Positions 5,145-5,401 of a DNA stretch of 5,401 bases are shown here, in pieces (positions within the stretch are counted from its first letter, which is position 1; every line of letters starts with the position of its first letter). Below the pieces are notes generated by a model that searched no databases, was not told the origin of the DNA, and was given only the letters and a program-made list of their open reading frames with translations. The DNA is taken from assembly GCA_965370435.1 (NCBI GenBank), contig CBDUUP010000308.1:1-5401 (forward strand). Direction: 5' to 3'. The stretch is from CBDUUP01 sp965370435. Its GTDB lineage: Bacteria > Chloroflexota > Anaerolineae > Anaerolineales > UBA11579. The position numbers and the translations under genes are program-made.

Positions 5145-5177
5145 TGTGTTTGCAGCATAACATATTTATGCGTGGGA

Positions 5178-5401
5178 TCAAGTGCGGGGACATTTACAGT
5201 CAAATAGCTCCGTTGGCGTAGGGGGGCAGCGCGCTGCTCCCCGACGCCAAAGGACTTCTAATAGCTCATCCACTGCTAACAGGTGTTCGACCACACCCTT
5301 AATATTCTCCGGTGCCTCGGCATCGGGGATTATTAATTTACCGAGCCGCACCATACCAGCCCACCTGCTGATCCATGCTGGCTGATCGTGTCCGTTGTTC
5401 T
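5178..5401 (-). CDS. Partial small gene at right edge, unknown product
   Basis: On the minus strand one frame is open from the window edge (5401) to a TGA at 5178-5180, at least 73 codons. An internal ATG at 5354 with AGGTGG six bases upstream would give 58 residues beginning MVRLGKLIIPDAEAP. Alternatively the gene starts outside the window. The central part (ENIKGVVEHLLAVDELLEVL) reads like a genuine amphipathic helix. The C-terminal part, RRGAARCPPTPTEL, is encoded by a palindromic repeat also present at 24-45, so the natural end of the protein may have been replaced by repeat sequence. A terminator follows 33 bases after the stop, which supports transcription in this direction. I do not recognise the product. 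It could instead be a decaying gene remnant. The overlapping plus-strand frame looks like a shadow. Confidence 0.4.
   Translation of the reverse strand, partial: NNGHDQPAWISRWAGMVRLGKLIIPDAEAPENIKGVVEHLLAVDELLEVLWRRGAARCPPTPTELFDCKCPRT
5213..5250. repeat. Palindromic repeat, right copy (inverted relative to left copy)
   Basis: TTGGCGT (5213-5219) and ACGCCAA (5244-5250) enclose the inner arms GGGGGGCAGCG and CGCTGCTCCCC (5221-5242), which have one G-T wobble. The result is a stem of about 18 bp with a single mismatched pair at 5220/5243. On the minus strand the copy and its flank (cccctacgccaacgga) match the left-end copy on the plus strand. It lies inside the putative edge gene, in frame. 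Confidence 0.75.

Larger units (their letters stand above)
4881..5177. other. AT-rich intergenic region without a supportable gene
   Basis: This stretch between the phosphatase and the edge gene is clearly more AT-rich than its neighbours. It contains two copies of a TATAAT dyad (4884-4907, 4992-5015) and one strong terminator stem (5114-5144). Short open frames exist, for example 4937-5050 (+) and a 10-codon frame at 5057-5089 behind AAGGAG at 5035-5040. Spacing and content do not support them as genes. A small RNA ending at the terminator is possible but unproven. Confidence 0.55.

Noticed and set aside
1..5401. tRNA or rRNA genes
   Set aside because: I found no cloverleaf with a T-loop GGTTCGAAT-like signature and no rRNA-like conserved segments on either strand by eye.

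Overview
The window looks like an accessory or intergenic-rich piece of a bacterial chromosome of moderately high G+C content. A member of the Chloroflexota (Anaerolineae or a relative) is my best guess. It rests on the style of the secreted FG-GAP protein, whose C-terminal modules carry the pattern RNSN..G.ADI and GDWDGDG, and on several short palindromic and octameric intergenic repeats. I could not test this by database search, so the taxonomic guess is weak.

Layout: positions 1-268 hold no convincing gene, but three hairpin-forming repeats lie close together there. A small four-helix membrane protein gene follows (269-592, +), then a strong hairpin (652-683). The next gene (791-1597, +) encodes a TIR-domain protein with an uncharacterised C-terminal domain. 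It is flanked by two direct copies of a roughly 64-bp element built on an NNNCTGAA octamer, and its -10 box lies so close to the ATG that the mRNA should be leaderless. A short convergent intergenic region carries a second period-8 repeat (AACGTT) that forms hairpins. On the minus strand are a large secreted protein (1761-3824) with a seven-repeat FG-GAP propeller plus five GDWDGDG repeats, and then a PP2C/PPM-type serine/threonine phosphatase (4008-4880). Each of these two has its own candidate promoter.

The right end (4881-5401) is AT-rich next to the phosphatase. It holds two copies of a TATAAT-containing dyad 108 bp apart and a textbook 13-bp terminator stem. At the edge there is probably the 3' part of a small minus-strand gene, whose last codons run through a copy of the palindrome also found at the left end of the window.

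The genes do not form one operon and no single pathway links them. The TIR protein and the PPM phosphatase are both signalling-type proteins, but no kinase, sensor, nuclease or other defence partner is visible here. The most interesting items are the repeat-flanked, leaderless TIR gene with its unknown C-terminal domain and the palindrome used as coding sequence at the right edge.
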